Positions 1-6,361 of a stretch of DNA of 6,596 nucleotides are shown one piece after another. The position numbers and the translations under genes were made by a program. Source of the DNA: Pseudorhodobacter sp. GTDB taxonomy: Bacteria > Pseudomonadota > Alphaproteobacteria > Rhodobacterales > Rhodobacteraceae. Location: NCBI GenBank assembly GCA_024641255.1, contig JAHEDL010000144.1:1-6596 (forward strand), read 5' to 3'. Position 1 is the stretch's first letter. Each line of letters begins with the position of its first letter. Under the pieces are notes generated by a model. It made no database searches, was not told the DNA's origin, and was given only the letters and a program-made list of their open reading frames with translations.

Positions 1-1022
1 TAAACCGTCAAGATGCCGTCGGCGTGGCGGATCACCACAATCGGCGTGCCTTGGGTGTCTTTGGTGACGGCGGCGACGGTGCCATCGGCGGCGGCTTTCA
101 CCGCGGTGCCTGCGGCGGCGGCAATGTCGATGCCGTCATTTTTCTTTTTGGTGTAGCCGCGGATGATCTTGCCCGCCACCGGCATCGCAAAGGTAGACGC
201 CGAGGCAGCGGTGCGGTCTTGGCCCAGATCGGCGGCGGCCGCTGCGGGTTTTTCGCTGGCTTTTGGCGGGTTTTCTGCCGGAAGCGGTTTTTTCGCCGAG
301 GGCGGCTCTGGCGTGGGCGATCCTTCGCCGGGCTGGCTTGCCACCATAACCGGATCAGCCGGTTTCGGGGCGGCGCCGCTTGCGGTTGGGATGATCAGGA
401 ATTGGCCTTCGCGCACTTCCAGATCAGAGCCAAGCCCGTTCCAATCTGCCAGCGATTTTGCCGAGATACCGTAGGTGCGGGCGATGGTAAACGCGGTTTC
501 GCCCCGTTTGACCTGATGCCTGATCGGTTCAGAGCCAGCGGTCTTTGCCGGGGCTGCCGCCGCTGGGGTCGTGGTTTCGACGCGGTCCAGCGCGGTGGTG
601 GCAATGGTTGACACATCTACTGACCCCGGTGCGGCCGAGGTGCCGATCACGCCGCCTGTCATGCCCGGTGTGCCCGCAGAGGCGACGCGCGACGGCAAGG
701 CAAGCACTTCGCCCTGACGCAGCGGGTCGGTCGGACGCAAAGCGTTGTAGCGGGCAAGCTCATCCGGGGCGAGCCCGACGCGGCCTGCCACCGAAGCCAC
801 GGTATCGCCGCGCTGTGCCACTGCAACCTGATAACCGGGGTAAGAAATAACGCCGCGCGCATCGGCCTGCGGGCGCGGATCGGTGGCTTGCAGCGCTGCA
901 CCAGAGGTGTCCAATGCATTGGCCCCGCCCCGCAGATCCCAGTCGAAGGGCTGGGTCTTGCCGCAGGCAGACACAAGCAGAAGGGCGCTTAGGCCAAGGA
1001 TTGGAAGACGCGACAGGGTCAT
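1..1022 (-). CDS. nlpD: NlpD-like LysM/LytM (M23-type) murein lipoprotein, 3' end cut by window edge
   Basis: The first 340 codons are present and read toward position 1 without a stop, so the C-terminus lies outside. A lipoprotein signal occupies residues 1-20, with lipobox V-S-A-C and lipidated Cys20; Gly21 at +2 is compatible with outer-membrane sorting. Two LysM peptidoglycan-binding domains follow, at about 64-110 (RGDTVASVAGRVGLAPDEL) and 169-212 (VKRGETAFTIARTYGIS). A Pro/Ala/Lys-rich linker spans about 215-275, and a LytM/peptidase M23 fold starts near 278. The first M23 zinc motif, HxxxD, reads N295-D-G-I-D299, so the histidine is replaced by Asn, as in E. coli NlpD. In that family the degenerate domain activates cell-wall amidases (AmiC) instead of cutting peptidoglycan; this role is inferred here. 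The ATG at 1022 has an AGAGG Shine-Dalgarno sequence about 6 nt upstream. It lies 41 bp downstream of pcm and is probably in the same operon. The missing C-terminal part should hold the second zinc motif, which would confirm or weaken the non-catalytic reading. Confidence 0.9.
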   Translation of the reverse strand, partial: MTLSRLPILGLSALLLVSACGKTQPFDWDLRGGANALDTSGAALQATDPRPQADARGVISYPGYQVAVAQRGDTVASVAGRVGLAPDELARYNALRPTDPLRQGEVLALPSRVASAGTPGMTGGVIGTSAAPGSVDVSTIATTALDRVETTTPAAAAPAKTAGSEPIRHQVKRGETAFTIARTYGISAKSLADWNGLGSDLEVREGQFLIIPTASGAAPKPADPVMVASQPGEGSPTPEPPSAKKPLPAENPPKASEKPAAAAADLGQDRTAASASTFAMPVAGKIIRGYTKKKNDGIDIAAAAGTAVKAAADGTVAAVTKDTQGTPIVVIRHADGILTV

Positions 1023-1040
1023 GCTTGCCTCTTTACCAGT

Positions 1041-1056
1041 CCGGGGTATGCCCCGG
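1041..1056 (-). other. Perfect short hairpin between pcm and nlpD
   Basis: CCGGGG-TATG-CCCCGG forms a 6-bp all-G/C stem with a 4-nt loop. It lies 7 nt past the pcm stop and about 19 nt before the nlpD start. No U-run follows it on the minus strand (the next bases are ACTGGTAAAGAGG), so it is not a standard intrinsic terminator. It could slow 3'-to-5' decay of the upstream message or influence nlpD translation, but a chance hairpin in G/C-rich DNA is also possible. Confidence 0.4.
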
Positions 1057-1063
1057 CGCGTTG

Positions 1064-1729
1064 TCATTCAGTGCTGATGCCTTCGACCAATGGCACAAAG
1101 CGCACGGGCCGAAGCTCTTCATAATCATAGCCGGTTTCCAGCCGCGTCACCTTGATCAGATGTTGCACGGTGTCGGACTGTCCAACCGGGACCACCATGA
1201 TACCGCCGATCTTCAGCTGCGCCAAGAGCGGCCCCGGCGGGTCTTCGGCGGCGGCTGTCACGATAATGCGATCAAACGGCGCCTGATCGGGCAGGCCAAA
1301 GCTGCCATCGGCGGCCATCGCCACAATATTGACCAAGCCCAGATCGCGGAAGGTTTCTTGCGCTTCGCGCACAAGGCGGCGGTGGCGGTCGATGGTGTAA
1401 ACGCGTCGCGCCAGATGCGACAGGATCGCGGCCTGATAGCCCGATCCGGTGCCAATCTCTAACACCTTGTCGCGGGTCTGCACATTAAGCGCTTGAGTCA
1501 TCAACCCAACCACCGAGGGCTGGCTGATGGTCTGGCCGCAGGCAATCGGCAGCGGCATGTCTTCATAGGCGCGTTCGGCAAACAGGCCGCGCACGAAACT
1601 GCCCCGGTCGACCCGTTCCATCGCAGTCAGGACGCGGGTGTCGGTGACACCACGCGAGCGCAGGGCAAAAAGAAAGCGCATCTTGCGTTCGGCTGCCGTT
1701 TCGTCGTCGGGCAGTCCGTCCTCTGTCAT
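1064..1729 (-). CDS. pcm: Protein-L-isoaspartate O-methyltransferase
   Basis: This 221-residue cytosolic enzyme transfers a methyl group from S-adenosylmethionine to L-isoaspartyl residues in damaged proteins. The resulting ester collapses to a succinimide, which allows repair to normal aspartate. Family hallmarks are present in order. Residues 66-71 are QTISQP, the PCMT active-site segment with Ser69. The SAM-binding motif [14 protein letters not shown], spans 89-101. The aspartate of strand beta-2 is in YTIDRH at 111-116. Residues 153-160 are DRIIVTAA, followed by [13 protein letters not shown] (171-183), and the C-terminus has the family's RFVPLVEG. Length is close to the E. coli protein (208 aa). 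The ATG overlaps the surE stop as ATGA, so translation is probably coupled to surE. No frame damage or unusual residues are visible. The start is supported by the overlap and by alignment of the N-terminal helix region with the family. Confidence 0.96.
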   Translation of the reverse strand: MTEDGLPDDETAAERKMRFLFALRSRGVTDTRVLTAMERVDRGSFVRGLFAERAYEDMPLPIACGQTISQPSVVGLMTQALNVQTRDKVLEIGTGSGYQAAILSHLARRVYTIDRHRRLVREAQETFRDLGLVNIVAMAADGSFGLPDQAPFDRIIVTAAAEDPPGPLLAQLKIGGIMVVPVGQSDTVQHLIKVTRLETGYDYEELRPVRFVPLVEGISTE

Positions 1730-2511
1730 GCCAACCGCGCCTCTAGATCGGCCAGCAGGTCATGCGCCGTCAGATCGCAGCGCAGCGGCGTGATCGAGAT
1801 ATAGCCGTCAAGGTTTACCGCAGCATCGGTGCCGGGCAGGGTGGGGGTATGTTGCGGACCGCCTTTGATCCACAAGAACCGCTTGCCGGACGGTGCGGTA
1901 TAGGGCTGCACGCCAAAGCTGGTGTCGCGGCGGAAACCTTGGGCAGCCACTTTGTGGCCTTTGACGGCGGCAGCGGCGCAGGGCGGGAAGTTGATGTTGT
2001 AAAACACCCGGTAATCGTCGCCTGTCCAGACGCCTTTTTCCAGCAAGGCGCGGATCACGGCCGCACCGTGGGTTGCGGCTGCTTCAAACGGGTCGTCCAG
2101 ACCTTCAGTTTCGCGGCCCATGTATTGCGACAGCGCAATCGCCGGAATGCCATGCAGCGCCGCCTCCATCGCGGCACCGATGGTGCCCGAATACAGCACG
2201 TTTTCCGCCGAGTTGTTGCCGCGGTTGACGCCCGACAAGATCAGATCGGGCTTTGCCCCATCCAGCACATCATAAACCCCGGCAAGCACGCAGTCGGCGG
2301 GGCTGCCTTCGACGGCATAGCGACGCTCTGCCAGTTTGGCGTTGATCATCGGATGGGTGTAGCTGATGCAATGGCCAACGCCCGATTGTTCGAAAGCGGG
2401 GGCAACCGTCCAAACTTCGCCATCGGGTCCGGCAAGATCTTGCGCAATCTTGGTCAAGGTCACAAGACCGGGGGCATTGATGCCGTCGTCATTGGTGATG
2501 AGAATGCGCAT
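1726..2511 (-). CDS. surE: 5'/3'-nucleotidase SurE (survival protein)
   Basis: This 261-residue cytosolic metallophosphatase hydrolyses nucleoside 5'- and 3'-monophosphates and, in studied members, short polyphosphate. The N-terminus [16 protein letters not shown] is the SurE signature and holds the metal-binding pair Asp8-Asp9. The other expected metal ligands are visible as Ser43 in FEQSG and Asn96 in the [10 protein letters not shown] segment. The conserved [11 protein letters not shown] stretch (108-118) and a C-terminal DGYISITPL motif complete the fold. Length matches the usual 250-265 residues. It is the first gene of the surE-pcm-nlpD unit. Its stop overlaps the pcm start by four bases, and a candidate promoter lies about 27 nt upstream. 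The ribosome-binding region (GGGCGGACGG directly before ATG) is weak and close. The start is fixed by the signature motif beginning at residue 1. Confidence 0.96.
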   Translation of the reverse strand: MRILITNDDGINAPGLVTLTKIAQDLAGPDGEVWTVAPAFEQSGVGHCISYTHPMINAKLAERRYAVEGSPADCVLAGVYDVLDGAKPDLILSGVNRGNNSAENVLYSGTIGAAMEAALHGIPAIALSQYMGRETEGLDDPFEAAATHGAAVIRALLEKGVWTGDDYRVFYNINFPPCAAAAVKGHKVAAQGFRRDTSFGVQPYTAPSGKRFLWIKGGPQHTPTLPGTDAAVNLDGYISITPLRCDLTAHDLLADLEARLA

Positions 2512-2537
2512 CCGTCCGCCCGTTTTTACTTTTCTTT

Positions 2538-2566
2538 GTGATAGCGGGTCAGCGTCAAAGGGGCAA
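2538..2566 (-). promoter_or_regulatory. Candidate sigma-70-type promoter for surE-pcm-nlpD
   Basis: On the minus strand, TTGCCC (2566-2561) and TATCAC (2543-2538) are separated by exactly 17 bp. Each matches the TTGACA/TATAAT consensus at four of six positions. Transcription would start near 2531, giving a leader of about 20 nt. The -35 hexamer is also one arm of a GGGCAA/TTGCCC inverted repeat (2561-2566 and 2581-2586), which might be an operator or a weak hairpin after the transporter gene. A second TTGACG just downstream has no properly spaced -10. This is assigned by eye only. Confidence 0.4.
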
Positions 2567-2646
2567 GCACTGCTGGTGGTTTGCCCGCATCAAACCGCAA
2601 TCTGTGCGATGGCTGTGGCGATTTGGCAAGGCGACGACCGGTAAGG

Positions 2647-3543
2647 TCAGATCGCCGCGCGGCTTTGGGTTTGGCGCAACCGCACCGCGCTGTGGCCGGT
2701 GATGGCCAGCAAGATCACCGTCCCGCCGATCAGCGTCATCTGGCCGGGGTTTTCGCCGGTAAACAGCCAAACCAGCAACGGGCCGGCCACCAGTTCCAGC
2801 ATGGTGATCATCGACACTTCGGGGGCAGGCAAATAGCGCGGCCCGATCTGCAGCAGGGCAACGCCGCCCGCCAAGATCACCCCGCCCGACAGAAACACCA
2901 ATCCTGCCTGCGCCAGCGTGAAGGGCAACATCGGCGCGAAGGGAAACGCGATCACCGAGGTCAGCAAAAAGCCAAGCGCGATCGACCCCATCAGCTTTTG
3001 CTGCGGCGCCATGCGCAGCACCACATAATAAATTGCAATTGTGCAGGCATTGCCAAACGCAAAAAAGTCGCCCAGCAAATGGCCGCCACCCAGACTTCCG
3101 GCACCAATGATGGCCACACCGGCAAACACCGCCACAATCGCCACGCCCGTCACGGCGTCGATGGTTTCCTTTAACAACACCCAAGACAGCAGGGCGGCTA
3201 GAAACGGCGCGGTTGCCAGGATCAGCAAAGCATTGGCCGCCGAAGTTTGCCCCAGCGAGGCCAGAAAGAAAATCGACCCAAACCCCTGCATCAGCATCAG
3301 CGCAACCGACGGCCCTGATTTCAGGGTGTGCAAGCCGGGCAGACTGGCGCGGTCAAATATTGCAAGGCACAGCAACGTCACCGCCCCGGCTGCAAGGCCG
3401 CGCCAGACCGCGATGGTCATGGTGTCCGCCGCAATCAGGCGCACCACCAGCGCATCGGGAAAGAACATGGTCACGCCCAACAGCGTTACCAAAAACCCGA
3501 AAGCCTGCGGATTGCGCGCCGCCAAACCTGCCGACTGTGTCAT
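2647..3543 (-). CDS. EamA-family (drug/metabolite transporter superfamily) permease
   Basis: This 298-residue inner-membrane protein has about ten hydrophobic helices, roughly at 14-34, 44-62, 76-97, 100-123, 127-150, 155-178, 184-202, 210-230, 243-263 and 268-284. That is the normal size and topology of the DMT superfamily with two tandem EamA repeats (about 16-148 and 155-285). The end of each repeat carries the family pattern: TSAANALLILATAPFLAALL followed by SWVLLKE in the first, and PAPEVSMITMLELVAGPLLV followed by WLFTGENP in the second. Related proteins export amino acids, metabolites or drugs, but the substrate cannot be told from sequence. The ATG at 3543 has a strong Shine-Dalgarno (GAGGAGAG) about 5 nt upstream. 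It is probably transcribed alone, with gaps of 135 bp to surE and 147 bp to the kinase gene, though read-through from the kinase operon is possible because no clear terminator separates them. Confidence 0.92.
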   Translation of the reverse strand: MTQSAGLAARNPQAFGFLVTLLGVTMFFPDALVVRLIAADTMTIAVWRGLAAGAVTLLCLAIFDRASLPGLHTLKSGPSVALMLMQGFGSIFFLASLGQTSAANALLILATAPFLAALLSWVLLKETIDAVTGVAIVAVFAGVAIIGAGSLGGGHLLGDFFAFGNACTIAIYYVVLRMAPQQKLMGSIALGFLLTSVIAFPFAPMLPFTLAQAGLVFLSGGVILAGGVALLQIGPRYLPAPEVSMITMLELVAGPLLVWLFTGENPGQMTLIGGTVILLAITGHSAVRLRQTQSRAAI

Positions 3544-3629
3544 GAAACTCTCCTCACCGGCGCAGGTTACGCGATGGCACCCAAACCCGAACCGATCTTT
3601 GCGACGTGACAGTTGAAAACCGACGCGGG

Positions 3630-3666
3630 CTTCATCTTGGTCTAAATATCCCCGCCGGAGGCTGCC
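3630..3666 (-). repeat. Possible copy of a dispersed Rhodobacteraceae intergenic motif
   Basis: On the minus strand this reads GGCAGCCTCCGGCGGGGATA, then TTTAGACCAAGATGAAG. The core GCCTCCGGCGGGGATATTT with a trailing AAGATGAAG resembles, from memory, a short intergenic sequence that recurs after genes in many Rhodobacteraceae genomes. Only one copy occurs in this window, so repetition is not shown here. It sits between the kinase stop and the transporter start. It could serve as a transcription-end or RNA-processing site, or be a small mobile repeat. Confidence 0.35.
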
Positions 3667-3686
3667 ATCAGCGCAAACTGGCGGCC
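3660..3686. other. Inverted repeat just downstream of the sensor kinase gene
   Basis: The arms GGCTGCCA (3660-3667) and TGGCGGCC (3679-3686) pair over 8 positions around an 11-nt loop. One pair is U-G on the plus strand, or a C-A mismatch on the minus strand. It begins 4 bp past the kinase stop and, read on the minus strand, runs into the G/C-rich motif and a short ATATTT. It may form an imperfect transcription-end structure for the two-component operon, but there is no proper U-tract directly after the stem. Confidence 0.3.
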
Positions 3687-3690
3687 CGGT

Positions 3691-5001
3691 TCAGGGACAA
3701 AACCGCGCCTCAAACCCATCGCTTTGGTCAGAGGCGGGCGACAGCAACTCCAACCTTGCGCCCGCGCCTTCGGCAATGGCCGCAGCGATGGCAAGACCAA
3801 GGCCGGTGCCTTCGGCGTCGCTGCTGCCGCGCAAAAATCGGGTGGTCAGGCCGGCCAAAATCTCGGGCGCAACCACGGGCCCGGGGTTCTTGACCGACAG
3901 GCAGGCGTCTTGCTGCAAAGAAACCACCACATCGCCGCTGCCGTGTTTGACTGCGTTTTCAATCAGATTGCGGGCAAGGATGGCCAGTGCGTCGGGGTCG
4001 ATGTCGGACAGCACCGGGGTTTGCGGCAGATCCAGTTTGATCGGGGTGCTGCCTGAACGGCCGGCGTCTTGCACCACCATGCGCAGAATGGCGCGAATGT
4101 CGGCAGGGTCGGCTTGCCGCATCCGTCCTCCTTCGGCGCGCGCCAGTTGCATCAGTTTTTCGGCCAACCGGTGCAGGCGTTTCAGCGACGCTTCGATATC
4201 TTCGGCACGTTTGCGGGCAGGGCCTGCCGCAGTTTCGGCGATCAGGCGTTGGGTTTGGGCGAGGGCGGCGGCGACCGGGGTGCGCAGCTCGTGCGCGGCG
4301 TTGGCGGCAAAGCTGCGCTCGGCCGTGAGGGTGCGTTCAATCCGCGCCAACAGCGCATTGACCGCGCGGGCGATCGGCGACAGTTCTGCGGGCAGACCCG
4401 CATCGGGCAGGGCGGTCAGGTTGCCGCCACCACGGCTGGCAAGGCTTTTCGAAAACCCGCGCACCGGCCGCAAAGACCGCCGCACGATCAGCAGCACGCC
4501 CAGCAGGCTGGCAGGAATAAGCACCAACAGCGGCAGCGCCAGCGTCATCAAAGACGTTCGGGTTATTTCCGCACGATGCGACAGTGGTTCGGCGACCGCG
4601 ATGGTCAGTGCGCCTTGCAGGGCTTGGTCATAATACAACCGATGGGTGGCGGTTTGGGAAAAGCCCACGGTCTGAAATGGCGGAAAATTTCCGTCTTCGG
4701 CGGCGTGGCTGCGGATCAGCACGCGGCCTTTGTCGTCGCGCACCACATAGGTCAGCAATTCGTCATGTTGACTCAGCCGGGCGATGTCTTGCGCCATGCC
4801 TTCTTCGTCGCGGTCGATAATATCCATCACCGCCAAGGGCAGCAGGCGTTGCGCGGTTTCGGCAAGCACGGCGTCGGAAACTTCGTTCATTTCCTTGTGC
4901 AAAAGCGCACCTGCAGCCCCAACTGCGACCAGCCACAGCAGGGTCAGCCCCAACCCCAGCGCCAAGGCCAGCCGGGTTTGCAAAGAGCGTGGCGTGGTCA
5001 T
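3691..5001 (-). CDS. Two-component sensor histidine kinase (QseC/PmrB-like)
   Basis: This 436-residue inner-membrane kinase would autophosphorylate on a histidine and pass the phosphate to the regulator encoded just upstream. Helix 1 lies at about 11-34 and helix 2 at about 151-174. The roughly 115-residue loop between them is the periplasmic sensor; it has no obvious metal or ligand motif. A HAMP-like linker follows (about 175-227). The HisKA helix contains FAANAAHELRTPVAA with the phospho-acceptor His237. The ATPase domain has the N-box NLIEN (345-349) and the G2 box GTGLGLAI (398-405). The G1 box reads KNPGPVV (371-377), with Asn372 where many kinases have Asp. The start overlaps the regulator's stop as ATGA, so expression is coupled to the regulator. 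The ligand is unknown. The neighbouring secreted PepSY and acidic proteins suggest an envelope or cation signal, as inference only. Confidence 0.93.
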   Translation of the reverse strand: MTTPRSLQTRLALALGLGLTLLWLVAVGAAGALLHKEMNEVSDAVLAETAQRLLPLAVMDIIDRDEEGMAQDIARLSQHDELLTYVVRDDKGRVLIRSHAAEDGNFPPFQTVGFSQTATHRLYYDQALQGALTIAVAEPLSHRAEITRTSLMTLALPLLVLIPASLLGVLLIVRRSLRPVRGFSKSLASRGGGNLTALPDAGLPAELSPIARAVNALLARIERTLTAERSFAANAAHELRTPVAAALAQTQRLIAETAAGPARKRAEDIEASLKRLHRLAEKLMQLARAEGGRMRQADPADIRAILRMVVQDAGRSGSTPIKLDLPQTPVLSDIDPDALAILARNLIENAVKHGSGDVVVSLQQDACLSVKNPGPVVAPEILAGLTTRFLRGSSDAEGTGLGLAIAAAIAEGAGARLELLSPASDQSDGFEARFCP

Positions 5002-5657
5002 GCGGTGCCCAGCCGATAGCCAAGCCCGCGCTGGGTTTCGATGGCGTCGTGCCCAAGTTTTTTGCGCAGGCGGCTGACGTGGACTTCGATGGTGTTGCTG
5101 TCGATTTCGGCGTCAAAGGCGTAAAGTCGGTCTTCCAGCTGGGTTTTTGATAACAACTGACCGGGCCGCTGCAAGAACGCCTCGAACAACACCCATTCGC
5201 GGGCGGTCAAGGGCACCGCTTTGCCTGCCCGATGCACAGAGCGCGCCGCAAGGTCGATATCCAGACCCCGAAAGCTGATGATCGGGTTGGGGTTGCCCGA
5301 ATAGCGGCGCGCAACTGCATTCAATCGCGCCGTCAGTTCTGACAGATCGAAGGGCTTGATCATGTAGTCGTCGGCCCCGGCATTCAAACCGTCGATGCGG
5401 TCGCTGATCTGGTCCAGTGCCGACAGGATGATCACCGGTGTCACATCGCCTGCGGCGCGCAGTTTGCGCAAGAATGGTTGGCCGCGCCCGTCTGGCAGCA
5501 TCAGATCCAGCAACAGCAGATCGTAGCCGACCGATTTCAGATGGTCGCTGGCGGCGTCAAGGCGGGTCACCCAATCGACCGAATGGCCATCCGCGCTGAT
5601 CTGGTCGCGCACGGCGGCACCCAGCACGGTATCGTCTTCGATCAACAGCACACGCAT
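4998..5657 (-). CDS. OmpR/PhoB-family response regulator (QseB/PmrA-like)
   Basis: This is a 219-residue cytosolic DNA-binding regulator of typical subfamily length. The receiver domain (1 to about 118) has the acidic pocket Glu7-Asp8-Asp9, the phospho-acceptor Asp51 in LLLLDLMLPDG, the switch Ser79 in VIILSALD, and Lys101 in the KPFDLSEL segment. The winged-helix effector domain (about 125-217) shows LTAREWVLFEAF, the recognition-helix pattern SNTIEVHVSRLRKKLG (187-202) and the closing TQRGLGYRL. The ATG at 5657 was chosen because the receiver fold begins there and AAAGGAAGG lies about 8 nt upstream. The frame stays open further upstream to about 5900, but that stretch would add a sequence foreign to the family and overlaps the opposite gene. 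It is the first gene of an operon with the sensor kinase and is divergent from the PepSY gene. Binding to the shared intergenic region is likely, since this family often autoregulates. Confidence 0.95.
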   Translation of the reverse strand: MRVLLIEDDTVLGAAVRDQISADGHSVDWVTRLDAASDHLKSVGYDLLLLDLMLPDGRGQPFLRKLRAAGDVTPVIILSALDQISDRIDGLNAGADDYMIKPFDLSELTARLNAVARRYSGNPNPIISFRGLDIDLAARSVHRAGKAVPLTAREWVLFEAFLQRPGQLLSKTQLEDRLYAFDAEIDSNTIEVHVSRLRKKLGHDAIETQRGLGYRLGTA

Positions 5658-5794
5658 GGTGTTTGCCTTCCTTTGCTTTGCCAAGCCATTACGGTTTTGC
5701 CTGACACAAGGCTGACGCCGCGCCAAGTGCCGCTTCAGCCTGCCGTAAGGATTGTCTGGCATAGCTGTTAACAGACAAGCTTGATGGACGCAAA
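5658..5794. promoter_or_regulatory. Divergent control region between the regulator operon and the PepSY gene
   Basis: These 137 bp must hold promoters in both directions. Visible structure includes CTGAC twice at an 11-bp step (5701-5705 and 5712-5716), the spacing often seen for OmpR-family half-sites. There is a perfect 7-bp inverted repeat AGGCTGA/TCAGCCT (5709-5715, 5735-5741) and another, TTGTCTG/CAGACAA (5752-5758, 5772-5778). The latter contains the 5' half of, and overlaps, the 10-bp palindrome CTGTTAACAG (5765-5774). The 6-bp pair TTACGG/CCGTAA (5689-5694, 5743-5748) encloses the first repeat. TTTGCC recurs at 5662, 5677 and 5696. No convincing -35/-10 pair at 16-18 bp was found in either direction, which would fit activator-dependent promoters. 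Confidence 0.5.
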
Positions 5795-6133
5795 ATGCGC
5801 AAGAATTTCCGAACCTTCCTTTGCCTTCTTCCCGTTTGTTTGGCGGGATTTGGCGTCGCTGCGCCGGTTTGGGCACAGGATGAACGCTGCGCTGTGCCAA
5901 TGGCCGATTGGCAGCCGCGCGACGCGGTGCGCAAGATGGCGGAAGATCAGGGCTGGCTGGTGGACCGCATCAAGGTTGATGACGGCTGCTATGAGGTTTT
6001 CGCCCGTGATGGCAAAGGCAACCGCTTTGAAGTGGCGGTCAACCCGGCCACGCTTGAGATCATGCAGCGCGAACACGAACGCGGTGAGCATGAAGACGAC
6101 GAACACGAACATGACGGTGACAAGCAGGATTGA
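5795..6133 (+). CDS. Secreted PepSY-domain protein with His/acidic C-terminal tail
   Basis: This 112-residue protein has a clear Sec signal peptide (basic MRKNFR, hydrophobic core, probable cleavage after V-W-A at residue 27), so it should be periplasmic. The mature part is one PepSY-type domain (about 36-90). It begins with ADWQPRDAVRKMAEDQGW, continues with VDDGCYEVFARDGKGNRFEV, and ends with the typical NPATLEIM. Cys32 and Cys65 are the only cysteines of the mature chain and could form a disulfide. The last 20 residues (93-112) hold four His (94, 99, 104, 106) and eleven Asp/Glu, which suggests a divalent-cation-binding tail. PepSY domains often act as inhibitors or modulators of partner proteins outside the cytoplasm; no partner is proven here. 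The ribosome-binding site is weak (GATGGACG before ATG). It is divergent from the two-component operon and followed by its own terminator, so it is probably transcribed alone. An enzymatic role is unlikely. Confidence 0.88.
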   Translation: MRKNFRTFLCLLPVCLAGFGVAAPVWAQDERCAVPMADWQPRDAVRKMAEDQGWLVDRIKVDDGCYEVFARDGKGNRFEVAVNPATLEIMQREHERGEHEDDEHEHDGDKQD

Positions 6134-6210
6134 TCCTGCCTGCACCGCTAAGTTTCGGGCCATTCATCCCAGACCTTTCCACAAAGGTTGTCCCGCATGG
6201 TCCGAATTTT

Positions 6211-6242
6211 GGCCCTGCCCGCAAGGGTGGGGCCATTTCTTT
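6211..6242 (+). terminator. Intrinsic terminator after the PepSY gene
   Basis: GGCCCTGCCC (6211-6220), loop GCAA, and GGGTGGGGCC (6225-6234) form a 10-bp stem. All positions pair if two G-U pairs are allowed, and the loop is a GNRA tetraloop. ATTTCTTT (6235-6242) follows directly. The structure lies 77 bp past the PepSY stop and before the next gene. On the opposite strand no U-tract follows, so it is directional. Confidence 0.8.
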
Positions 6243-6361
6243 GGTGCTGGGCTGTGGGCTTTGCTGACGGCAAGCTGAAGAAATTAGTCCGGCAGCGTCA
6301 GGTTTTGATCATCGCGGCGTATCACAAACAGGACAACAAGATGGCTTATGGAGATTGATCA

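Noticed and set aside
24..611. Long plus-strand open frame opposite nlpD
   Set aside because: It is Gly/Arg-rich, has no domain, and lies opposite a clear LysM/LytM lipoprotein; open antisense frames are expected in G/C-rich DNA.
1762..2541. 259-codon plus-strand frame opposite surE
   Set aside because: The minus strand carries an intact SurE with all metal ligands; the antisense product resembles no family.
2555..3184. Second minus-strand frame inside the transporter gene
   Set aside because: It lacks membrane topology and family motifs, whereas the 298-residue frame is a textbook EamA protein.
4069..5019. 316-codon plus-strand frame opposite the sensor kinase
   Set aside because: It is Gln/Arg/Gly-rich with no recognisable domain; the kinase frame is clearly the coding one.
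5658..5900. N-terminal extension of the response regulator
   Set aside because: The frame is open upstream, but the receiver domain begins at 5657 with a good Shine-Dalgarno, the family length is matched exactly without it, and the extension overlaps the divergent PepSY gene.
5768..6163. Minus-strand frame opposite the PepSY gene with a hydrophobic start
   Set aside because: The hydrophobic stretch is the antisense of the acidic tail codons; the plus strand shows a signal peptide and a PepSY domain.
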